Below are positions 1 through 5,327 of a stretch of DNA of 5,327 nucleotides, in pieces. Within the stretch, counting starts at the first letter, position 1. Every line of letters starts with the position of its first letter. Source of the DNA: Promethearchaeia archaeon. Lineage in GTDB: Archaea; Asgardarchaeota; Lokiarchaeia; Sigyniarchaeales; SOKP01. The stretch is taken from contig JAHQWY010000264.1 of assembly GCA_029856445.1 (NCBI GenBank), forward strand, positions 1-5,327, given 5' to 3'. Under the pieces are notes generated by a model. The model was not told where the DNA came from and did not search any database. It was given only the letters and a program-made list of their open reading frames with translations. A program made the position numbers and the translations under genes.

Positions 1-64
1 AAAACTCAAGACAAATTATTATAACAACTAATCTATCATTAATAGAAAGCTTGAAAAATCCTTA

Positions 65-74
65 AAAATATAAT
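65..74 (+). promoter_or_regulatory. Candidate TATA box, distal, for the RAM-domain gene
   Basis: The A/T-only stretch AAAATATAAT resembles an archaeal TATA box. With the usual spacing of about 25 bases, transcription would start near 95-100 and give a leader of about 45-80 bases, depending on which start codon is used. That leader would contain the AGGTG site at 131-135, so this box fits a Shine-Dalgarno-led transcript. The whole region is very A/T rich, so TATA-like strings arise easily by chance. A competing box lies at 114-121. Confidence 0.25.
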
Positions 75-113
75 ACTATTTATTATAGCATCCGAAAAAC
101 TGGTAGAAAAGAA

Positions 114-121
114 AAAATATA
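114..121 (+). promoter_or_regulatory. Candidate TATA box, proximal, preceded by a purine-rich stretch
   Basis: AAAATATA follows a purine run (GAAAAGAAAA) that could act as a BRE. The expected start site 25-27 bases from its centre falls near 142-146, which coincides with the non-standard ATT codon at 144. Use of this box would give a leaderless transcript from 144, or a leader of about 30 bases before TTG 174. It would exclude the AGGTG site at 131-135 from the message. It cannot be separated from the distal box by sequence alone. Confidence 0.25.
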
Positions 122-130
122 CTAATAATT

Positions 131-135
131 AGGTG
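131..135 (+). promoter_or_regulatory. Possible Shine-Dalgarno site bearing on the RAM-gene start
   Basis: AGGTG is a perfect part of the GGAGGTGAT complement of the archaeal 16S 3' end. It lies 8 bases before the in-frame ATT codon at 144 and 38 bases before the only standard in-frame start, TTG 174. The spacing therefore favours initiation at ATT 144. A five-base match can occur by chance, so this is supporting evidence only. Confidence 0.35.
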
Positions 136-173
136 TCAAATTAATTTATTATCGTGGGTATATATTAATTCGT

Positions 174-428
174 TTGAAAATCATCGGAACTCAATGGAAA
201 GTTAAAGAAAAACTAAAAGGTCTAACATCTAAGCAATCAAATGAAGATTGGGAAATAACTTATGCTACACCTATCTATGGTGGATGGGATTTGATGGTAG
301 AATGTAAATTTAGCAATTTGGATGATTTAGAAAAAATAATAACCTTTTGTAGGACCGATCAGGAATTATCTGAATGGATAGAAGCAACCACTACACTAAT
401 TAGTATCAAGAAGAATTATCCTCCTTAA
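174..428 (+). CDS. Stand-alone Lrp/AsnC ligand-binding (RAM) domain protein
   Basis: This is a small protein with no DNA-binding helix-turn-helix, resembling the ligand-binding half of Lrp/AsnC regulators (the alpha/beta RAM fold). Visible hallmarks are the YGGWDLMVECKF strand (residues 35-46), matching the family 'GxYDlvvev' pattern, the helix LDDLEKIITFCRT (49-61), and the final strand with TTTLI (72-76) ending in KKNYP. Family members assemble as dimers or octamers and often bind amino acids; the ligand here is unknown. The coordinates use TTG 174, the first standard start after the in-frame stop at 126-128. However, the codons just upstream (147-173) read YYRGYILIR, which looks like the missing first beta strand. 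The true start may therefore be ATT 144, giving 94 residues, preceded by AGGTG. No cotranscribed neighbour is evident: 136 bases with T-tracts separate it from the exporter operon. I am fairly sure of the family and unsure of the start. Confidence 0.72.
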   Translation: MKIIGTQWKVKEKLKGLTSKQSNEDWEITYATPIYGGWDLMVECKFSNLDDLEKIITFCRTDQELSEWIEATTTLISIKKNYPP

Positions 429-433
429 TTAGA

Positions 434-446
434 TTTATTCTTTTTT
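434..446 (+). terminator. T-rich tract, probable terminator of the RAM gene
   Basis: TTTATTCTTTTTT begins 5 bases after the stop codon and includes a run of six T at 441-446. Archaeal transcription commonly ends at U-rich stretches without a hairpin, and no convincing stem precedes this one. In an A/T-rich spacer the signal is only moderately specific. Confidence 0.4.
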
Positions 447-460
447 GTTAAATTTTAATT

Positions 461-481
461 TTGTAATACCCTTCATTACAA
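461..481. promoter_or_regulatory. Operator-like inverted repeat TTGTAAT-N7-ATTACAA
   Basis: The arms at 461-467 and 475-481 are perfect reverse complements, separated by ACCCTTC. This 21 bp dyad has the size and symmetry of a site for a dimeric helix-turn-helix regulator. A further half-site, ATTACAAC, occurs at 507-514 in the same orientation as the right arm. The dyad lies 84-104 bases upstream of the exporter's first start codon, as expected for an upstream control site. Weak A/T pairing and the absence of a following T-run make a hairpin terminator unlikely. The binding protein is unknown. Confidence 0.35.
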
Positions 482-519
482 CCTAAAACTCTATTAATCA
501 TCAAATATTACAACTAAAA
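475..519 (+). repeat. Imperfect direct repeat ATTACAAC(C)TAAAA, two copies
   Basis: Copy one is ATTACAACCTAAAA (475-488). Copy two is ATTACAACTAAAA (507-519), identical apart from one missing C. The starts are 32 bases apart, close to three helical turns, so bound proteins would sit on one DNA face. Copy one also forms the right arm of the dyad at 461-481. A related string, ATAACAACTAA, lies at 21-31 ahead of the RAM gene. Confidence 0.4.
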
Positions 520-520
520 T

Positions 521-528
521 AATTTAAG
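521..528 (+). promoter_or_regulatory. Weak TATA-like box ahead of the exporter operon
   Basis: AATTTAAG lies directly after the second direct-repeat copy and would put the start site near 548-552, immediately before the AAAGGA ribosome binding site. AAATATTA at 503-510 is an alternative, giving a start near 530-535 and a leader beginning with the T-tract. Neither is distinctive in this A/T-rich spacer. Confidence 0.2.
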
Positions 529-529
529 A

Positions 530-544
530 TTTTTTTTTTCTTTT
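530..544 (+). terminator. Long T-tract (T10-C-T4) just upstream of the exporter operon
   Basis: Ten T, one C and four T run up to five bases before the ribosome binding site (AAAGGA, 549-554) of the first exporter gene. In archaea such a U-rich tract can end transcription, so it could stop read-through from the RAM gene. If the operon promoter lies upstream of the tract, it would instead lie at the start of or within the leader. Its role is inferred from composition and position only. Confidence 0.3.
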
Positions 545-564
545 ATTTAAAGGAATACATATCA

Positions 565-2412
565 ATGAAAAATAATAAGACCAATACTATTCAACGGCGT
601 ATTGTAGAGTTTTCACCTGGAAAAGATCCTTTTGAAAAAGCTCGTCATAAAAATTCACGTAGGTGGATTTTTTCACATCTTCTCTTCAAATCGAATAAGT
701 TTTTTGTTTTAACTGTATTATTTACAACAGTTTTGACATCTAACATAAATTCAATCATTTCTGTTCTTATCGGAAATCTTATAAACGATTTATTTTGGGG
801 TAATAACTCTACATTGATATATTATGCATTAACTATCTTAGTACTGAGCATTTTTTCTCCAATTTTGAGAATGATAAGTTTTGCACTAAGAGAAATCATT
901 GCTCACAGGATGGAAAGAGACTGTAGGAGAGAATTTTATTCTAATCTCTTGGGAAAGAGCCAATCTTTTCATGAGCAAATTCAAATTGGAGAACTTATGG
1001 CTTTAGCAACGAATGATGTTCGAATGCTTAATTTCCTTATTAGTCCGGGAATCTCCTTAATATTTGAATCATTCACAGCATTGGTAATCCCTCTAATTTA
1101 TATAATACTTTTTTTCCCATTTCAACTAACATTAGCTCCGGTTGTGTTTGCTGTATTATTTTTAATCTCATTAAGATCCTATGTTAGAAAAATGGCTCCA
1201 ATTTCATGGAGATTAAGAGGTTTTTTCGGAGGGATGAATGCAACTTTAAACGAAACATTAACAGGAATAGAGGTTGTTAAGGCTACTGTTCAAGAGGGTG
1301 GTGAATTAGAAAAGTACCTTTTAAACGCGAGTGGATATAGGGATGCTTTTATTGACCAAGGGAAAGTCCAGGCAAAATATATTCCTTTCTTAATATTAGC
1401 CCTAACTATAACTTTTGGACTAGCTCATGCAATTGCTCTAAATTTTATACTTGGTGATTTAATTTTCCCAATCGGTTCCATTATTGGTTATTTAGCGTTA
1501 TTAAGACAATTACGCTTCCCAACTCAAATATCTCTGTTCGTTTTTGCAATGGTTCGAGTAGCAATTACAAGCGCTCAACGTTTAATTAATTTAATGAATC
1601 GAGAGACTGAAATTGATGAAAATGTTGAAGGAGTTACGAAACCGCTAGAGGGAAGCATCAAATTCGAGGATGTTTCATTTACTTATCCTGGAAGTGATAA
1701 ACCAGTATTAAATAATATCAATTTAGAGGTGAAACCAGGTCAGACAGTAGCTATTGTAGGTACAACAGGTTCAGGAAAAACTACATTAACAAAATTGATA
1801 TCTCGTTTGTATGATATTGATAAGGGTAAAATTTTAATTGATGATATTGACATCCGAGATTATACTTTAAAGTCATTAAGGAGTCAAATATCTTATATTG
1901 AACAAGATGTTTTTTTATTTTCTGACTCAATTTTAAACAATATTTCCTTTGGTAGAACATCTTCTATCGAAAAGATTATTCAAGTAGCAAAAGAGGCCCA
2001 AGCTCATGATTTTATTTCCCAATTATCTGAGGAGTATGATTCAGAAGTTGGGGAAAGGGGTGTTCAGTTGAGTGGAGGGGAAAGGCAAAGAATAGCAATC
2101 GCTCGAGCTTTTCTATCTGATCCAAGAATTCTAGTTTTGGATGATTCAACCTCTTCAATAGATTCAAATACCGAAGATAAAATACAAAGAGCAATTCGAA
2201 ATATTCAAAAAGATAGAACAACCCTTCTTATAACTCATAGACTCTCACAAATAAGATGGGCAGACTTAATAATAGTCTTAAAAAGAGGAGAAATTTCAGC
2301 AATGGGAACTCATGATGACTTGTTATTGACCTCAGAAGAATACCAAAAGATATTCATTAAAAAGTTTGATGTAGACATAGATCAACTCATTAAACAAGAG
2401 GAGGATGCTTAA
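565..2412 (+). CDS. ABC exporter half-transporter, degenerate-site subunit (TM287-like)
   Basis: This 615-residue protein fuses a membrane domain to an ATPase domain and would act in the cytoplasmic membrane as one half of a heterodimeric exporter. A charged cytoplasmic N-terminus (1-43) precedes six hydrophobic segments at about 44-70, 83-107, 157-183, 186-204, 273-297 and 300-330. The ATPase domain has an A-loop Tyr374, Walker A GTTGSGKTT (399-407, Lys405), Q-loop Gln447, signature LSGGE (502-506), Walker B LVLDD (Asp526), D-loop SSID and switch His558. The position after Walker B, normally the catalytic Glu, is Asp527. This is the hallmark of the non-hydrolytic site in heterodimeric exporters such as TM287/288. 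The start is ATG 565, with AAAGGA 10 bases upstream. The partner gene begins 3 bases after the stop. The cargo is not readable; drugs, lipids or peptides are all known for this superfamily. Family assignment is very secure. Confidence 0.95.
   Translation: MKNNKTNTIQRRIVEFSPGKDPFEKARHKNSRRWIFSHLLFKSNKFFVLTVLFTTVLTSNINSIISVLIGNLINDLFWGNNSTLIYYALTILVLSIFSPILRMISFALREIIAHRMERDCRREFYSNLLGKSQSFHEQIQIGELMALATNDVRMLNFLISPGISLIFESFTALVIPLIYIILFFPFQLTLAPVVFAVLFLISLRSYVRKMAPISWRLRGFFGGMNATLNETLTGIEVVKATVQEGGELEKYLLNASGYRDAFIDQGKVQAKYIPFLILALTITFGLAHAIALNFILGDLIFPIGSIIGYLALLRQLRFPTQISLFVFAMVRVAITSAQRLINLMNRETEIDENVEGVTKPLEGSIKFEDVSFTYPGSDKPVLNNINLEVKPGQTVAIVGTTGSGKTTLTKLISRLYDIDKGKILIDDIDIRDYTLKSLRSQISYIEQDVFLFSDSILNNISFGRTSSIEKIIQVAKEAQAHDFISQLSEEYDSEVGERGVQLSGGERQRIAIARAFLSDPRILVLDDSTSSIDSNTEDKIQRAIRNIQKDRTTLLITHRLSQIRWADLIIVLKRGEISAMGTHDDLLLTSEEYQKIFIKKFDVDIDQLIKQEEDA
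2398..2405 (+). promoter_or_regulatory. Strong Shine-Dalgarno site inside the end of the first ABC gene
   Basis: GAGGAGGA contains a full GGAGG core (2400-2404), 11 bases before ATG 2416, and overlaps the last codons of the upstream gene. It fixes the start of the second subunit and suggests translational coupling, which would help make the two exporter halves in equal amounts. The ATG at 2405-2407 is in another frame and soon hits a stop. Confidence 0.75.
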
Positions 2413-2415
2413 AAA

Positions 2416-4230
2416 ATGTGGTATGGACTAGAAAGTGAAGAATATGATCGAATTTATAAGGATAGAGTCTTATTAAAACGGATCTTGCGATATTTTAGCC
2501 CTTATAAGCGCCCTATGGGATTTGTGGTGTTCCTTTTAACCATTGCTTCTCTCTCTGCGGCTCTCATTCCAATTTTGACGACTGAAGTGCTAATCAACAT
2601 GGAAACTAATCGAAATGGAGTATACATTATTTTTGTGTTATCAATTACTTTTATCCTGAATATATTAGAATGGGTTTTTAATTATTTTAGACGTCGTAAA
2701 ATTACTAAAATCATCGCAGAAGTAGTAATAGATTTAAGAAGGGATGCTACAACCGCCGTACTTAATCATGATTTATCTTTTTTCGATAGAAATCCAATTG
2801 GTAAGATAGTGAGTCGAATTAACACTGATTCCAGAGATGTTGGGCAAATAGTTGAGCTCTCTCTTGATTTAATATCTTCATTTTTTATTGTAGTTTTTTT
2901 ATTGGTTGTCATGTTTTATATGGAAATAGTGTTATTTTTTGCTACATTGATTACATTTCCTTTATTTTTTATTGTAGCACTCTCTTATCGTAAAATTGCG
3001 AGAAGGAGAGCATTATTAGGACAACGAGCACTTGCTTCCGTTAATGCATATGTTAAAGAAAGCTTTTCTGGAATTCAAATTGCTAAAACGTTTCGACAGG
3101 AACAAAAGTTATATGAGACTTTTAATGAAGTAAATGACACCTCTTATAAAGTTAATCTACGGAGAGGTTTTGTCTTTAGTGTAGTATGGCCTACTTTAGC
3201 CATGATTCAAGGATTGGTGTTAAGTTTATTAATATTTCTTGGTGGATCAAGATATATAGATGACGCAATAACTATCGGAGAATTGAACCTGTTTTTATCA
3301 GGATTAAGTTTTCTCTTCTTCCCTTTGTTATCTATTGCATCATTTTGGCCAGTATTTCAGACGGGTATGGCTGCTTCAGAGAGAATTTTTGCTTTAATAG
3401 ATACACTACCTTTAATTGTTCAAAATGATAACATAAAGCCACCAAAACTTAAAGGTGAAATTGAGTTTAGGAATGTCAATTTTCACTATGAAGCATCTAA
3501 AGAAATTTTTCAAAATTTTTATTTAAAGATTAATCCTGGTGAATCTTTAGCAATTGTAGGTCATACAGGCGCAGGAAAGTCAAGTCTTGCGAAATTACTT
3601 GCTAGATTTTATGAGTTTCAAGGAGGGGATATCTTAGTTGATGGAGTGAGCATAAGAAGTTATGATCTCAACGAGTATCGAAGGCAAATCGGGATAATAC
3701 CGCAAATTCCATTTCTTTGGGCAGATTCTCTTGAAAATAATATTAAATATTGCTGTAAAAAAGCGACTGATGAAGCTGTTTTTAATGCTCTTGAAAACTC
3801 CAGTGGCTCTGATTGGATTGAAGATTTATCAGATGGCTTAAAGACTTTTACTGGTGAAAGAGGTGGTCTTCTCTCAATGGGACAGCGTCAATTAGTAGTA
3901 TTTGCTCGGGTTTTACTTGAAAATCCTTCAATTCTAATTCTAGATGAAGCAACCGCATCTGTTGATCCCTTCACAGAGACAAGAATTCAAGATGCCCTAC
4001 AAAAAACAATTGAAGGTCGAACATCCATCATTATTGCTCATCGACTTTGGACAGTAAGACATGTTGATCGTATAATTGTAATCGAACAGGGAAAGATTGT
4101 TGAAGAAGGAAATCATGATGAGCTAATGGCTAAAGGAGGGACTTATGCTGAGCTATACAACACTTATTTCAGGCACCAAAGTCTTGAATACATCGAAAAG
4201 ATGAAAGAAATTGTGGAAAATAAGACTTAA
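2416..4230 (+). CDS. ABC exporter half-transporter, catalytic-Glu subunit (TM288-like)
   Basis: This 604-residue partner of the preceding gene has the same membrane-then-ATPase layout. Hydrophobic segments lie at about 34-58, 68-92, 148-171, 173-192, 252-276 and 287-315; the stretch FFDRNPIGKIVSRINTDSRD (122-141) is the typical cytoplasmic part after the second segment. The ATPase domain has an A-loop Tyr358, Walker A GHTGAGKSS (382-390, Lys388), Q-loop Gln430, Walker B LILDE (Asp510, catalytic Glu511), D-loop SVD (515-517) and switch His542. The signature is LSMGQ (486-490) instead of LSGGQ. Its Walker A/B would face the intact LSGGE of the partner to form the hydrolytic site, while its altered signature caps the partner's Asp-containing degenerate site. 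It is cotranscribed with a 3-base gap and a strong ribosome binding site. From general family knowledge I recall LSMGQRQL variants in archaeal and Chloroflexi exporters, so this is probably a lineage trait and not decay. The substrate is unknown. Confidence 0.95.
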   Translation: MWYGLESEEYDRIYKDRVLLKRILRYFSPYKRPMGFVVFLLTIASLSAALIPILTTEVLINMETNRNGVYIIFVLSITFILNILEWVFNYFRRRKITKIIAEVVIDLRRDATTAVLNHDLSFFDRNPIGKIVSRINTDSRDVGQIVELSLDLISSFFIVVFLLVVMFYMEIVLFFATLITFPLFFIVALSYRKIARRRALLGQRALASVNAYVKESFSGIQIAKTFRQEQKLYETFNEVNDTSYKVNLRRGFVFSVVWPTLAMIQGLVLSLLIFLGGSRYIDDAITIGELNLFLSGLSFLFFPLLSIASFWPVFQTGMAASERIFALIDTLPLIVQNDNIKPPKLKGEIEFRNVNFHYEASKEIFQNFYLKINPGESLAIVGHTGAGKSSLAKLLARFYEFQGGDILVDGVSIRSYDLNEYRRQIGIIPQIPFLWADSLENNIKYCCKKATDEAVFNALENSSGSDWIEDLSDGLKTFTGERGGLLSMGQRQLVVFARVLLENPSILILDEATASVDPFTETRIQDALQKTIEGRTSIIIAHRLWTVRHVDRIIVIEQGKIVEEGNHDELMAKGGTYAELYNTYFRHQSLEYIEKMKEIVENKT

Positions 4231-4247
4231 TATGGTAAACGGTGTTT

Positions 4248-4292
4248 AAAAAAATATATAAATAATTTTAAAAAGAAGTAAGTTTTAAAAAA
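4248..4292 (-). terminator. T-rich 3' region of the glutamine synthetase gene
   Basis: Read on the - strand, the bases right after the stop give a run of six T (4292-4287), then five T (4274-4270), then seven T (4254-4248). Successive U-tracts of this kind are typical archaeal terminators. On the + strand the same spacer has only runs of three or four T, so termination of the exporter operon looks weaker here. Confidence 0.4.
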
Positions 4293-5327
4293 TTATAAGC
4301 GAGATATATATCTAGTTCTCTCCCATTCACTTACAATGACTCTATAAGCATCAAATTCTTCCAATTTTGCGTAATAATAGTTTTTGAAAGCAGTCTCACC
4401 AAAAATTTCTTTCATCATATCAGAATCTTTGAATTCATTCAGTGCAATTCTTAGAGATTCAGGTAAAGATTTTATATTTGCCTTTTCAAGTTCTTTTAAG
4501 GAGAATTTATATATATTTTTATCAACTGATTCGGGAATATCTATATCATCTTTTAAAACACCATCTAAACCTGTTGCTAATAATACTGCGAACTGAAGAT
4601 ATGGATTTCCCGCAGGATCAGGACATCGAATTTCACAACGAGCAGCATTTGGCTTACCATGGAAATCAGGTACTCTGATCAGAGATGATCTATTGCGGAA
4701 TCCCCAACTTATCAAAGTAGGAGCCTCATACCCAGGAACAAGTCTTTTATAGGAATTTGGCCAACTACTTAACACAGCACACATAGCCCTTGCATGTTTT
4801 AACTGACCCGCAATCCATTTCTTCATAAGAAGTGAGATATTATCTCTATCATTTTGATCATAAAATACATTTTTTCCATTATTCCATAAAGATTGATGTA
4901 CATGTTGTCCAGAACCATTAATTCCCGCAAAAGGTTTCGGCATAAAAGTTGCGATCATGTTATTTTTTGCCGCTACCGTCTTCACTATCATTTTTATTGT
5001 ATTTGCATTATCAGCAGTTTTAACTGGTTCATCATATCGAAAATCTACTTCATGCTGACCAAGAGCGACCTCATGATGGAGCGCTTCAATCTCAATTCCC
5101 ATTGAATCACAATATTCTGCAATAGTATACCTCATTTTTTCATTTATATCGTAAGGATCATAATCGAAATATCCCCGCATATCTGCTGGACTGAAAACCT
5201 CCTCTTTAGTATTCTGTTCTAATATGAAGAACTCCATCTCTGGCGCACAAAAGAATTTAAATCCATGGTTTTCTGCCTTTTTAACAGCTTTCTGAAGAAT
5301 ATAGCGAGGATCTCCTTCATATCTTGA
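4293..5327 (-). CDS. glnA: Glutamine synthetase type I, GSI-alpha-like (5' end outside window)
   Basis: The enzyme makes glutamine from glutamate, ammonia and ATP as a cytoplasmic dodecamer. The visible 344 residues begin SRYEGDPRYIL and run to the natural stop; the reading frame is open to the window edge, so about 100 N-terminal residues are missing, judged against the roughly 445 usual for the family. ATG 5237 is internal and not a start. Visible-numbered active-site residues are Glu30 and Glu32 (APEMEFF), Glu86 and Glu93 (HHEVALGQHEVDF), His142 (NGSGQHVHQSLW), flap Glu201 (PGYEAP), Arg211-Arg218 (RNRSSLIR), and Glu232 and Arg234 (CEIRCPDP). The 54-residue gap from Glu32 to Glu86 matches the alpha type, which lacks the roughly 25-residue insertion of GSI-beta. 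NIYKFS replaces the adenylylated NLYDLP loop, so covalent control is unlikely. Two motifs deviate: ALGQ for APGQ, and GSGQH for GSGMH. A GS-like gamma-glutamyl ligase is possible, but the intact PGYEAP flap favours true glutamine synthetase. It is convergent with the ABC operon. Confidence 0.9.
   Translation of the reverse strand, partial: SRYEGDPRYILQKAVKKAENHGFKFFCAPEMEFFILEQNTKEEVFSPADMRGYFDYDPYDINEKMRYTIAEYCDSMGIEIEALHHEVALGQHEVDFRYDEPVKTADNANTIKMIVKTVAAKNNMIATFMPKPFAGINGSGQHVHQSLWNNGKNVFYDQNDRDNISLLMKKWIAGQLKHARAMCAVLSSWPNSYKRLVPGYEAPTLISWGFRNRSSLIRVPDFHGKPNAARCEIRCPDPAGNPYLQFAVLLATGLDGVLKDDIDIPESVDKNIYKFSLKELEKANIKSLPESLRIALNEFKDSDMMKEIFGETAFKNYYYAKLEEFDAYRVIVSEWERTRYISRL

Noticed and set aside
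2012..2221. Open frame of 69 codons on the - strand inside the first ABC gene
   Set aside because: It lies opposite the conserved signature and Walker B coding region, has no family resemblance or ribosome binding site, and is explained as a shadow of the real gene.
2405..2427. Alternative ATG for the second ABC subunit overlapping the stop of the first
   Set aside because: Its frame reaches a TAG after eight codons; ATG 2416 leads the conserved protein and has proper ribosome-site spacing.
565..4230. Tandem ABC genes as a recent gene duplication
   Set aside because: The two proteins differ throughout the membrane domain and at several ATPase motifs and follow the standard heterodimer split, so the divergence is ancient and family-wide.
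4236..4248. Small hairpin TAAAC-GGT-GTTTA after the exporter operon
   Set aside because: The five-pair stem is mostly A/T and is followed on the + strand by an A-run, not a T-run. On the - strand the T-run precedes it. It does not fit an intrinsic terminator.
4384..5105. Three + strand open frames opposite glutamine synthetase
   Set aside because: They run antisense to a clearly conserved coding frame, overlap one another in part, and show no recognisable domain.
5235..5237. ATG as start of glutamine synthetase
   Set aside because: The same frame continues upstream to the window edge with family-typical residues (EGDPRYIL and the first catalytic Glu), so this Met is internal.

Overview
This AT-rich window (roughly one third G+C by eye) most likely comes from an archaeon. 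The evidence is a small stand-alone Lrp/AsnC ligand-binding (RAM) domain protein of a type common in archaea, TATA-like A/T boxes and bare T-tracts instead of hairpin terminators, Shine-Dalgarno sites matching the archaeal 16S tail, and an ABC exporter pair with motif variants that I recall from archaea and Chloroflexi. An Asgard lineage is possible, but one window cannot prove it, and a low-GC bacterium is not strictly excluded.

Layout. Positions 1-143 are non-coding, with two TATA-like boxes. A short + strand gene ends at 428 and encodes a stand-alone RAM-domain protein. Its start is problematic: the only standard start codon (TTG, 174) lies downstream of what looks like the first beta strand. 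The 136 bp up to 565 hold a T-tract, a 7+7 bp inverted repeat with an extra half-site, and a second long T-tract just before the next ribosome binding site. Positions 565-2412 and 2416-4230 form a tight two-gene operon encoding the two halves of a heterodimeric type IV (ABCB-like) ABC exporter. From 4293 to the right edge, on the - strand and convergent with the operon, runs the C-terminal three quarters of a type I glutamine synthetase, whose N-terminus is outside the window.

How the genes work together. The two ABC subunits are complementary at motif level. The first has Asp in place of the catalytic Glu but an intact LSGGE signature; the second has the catalytic Glu but a changed LSMGQ signature. 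Together they would build one competent and one degenerate ATP site, as in TM287/288-type exporters. The cargo cannot be read from the sequence. The RAM protein could sense an amino acid and glutamine synthetase makes one, but they are on opposite strands with the exporter between them, so a functional link is only a guess. I found no RNA gene, mobile element or CRISPR array. I see nothing that clearly amounts to a new system; the points most worth checking are the start of the RAM gene and the operator-like repeats upstream of the exporter operon.
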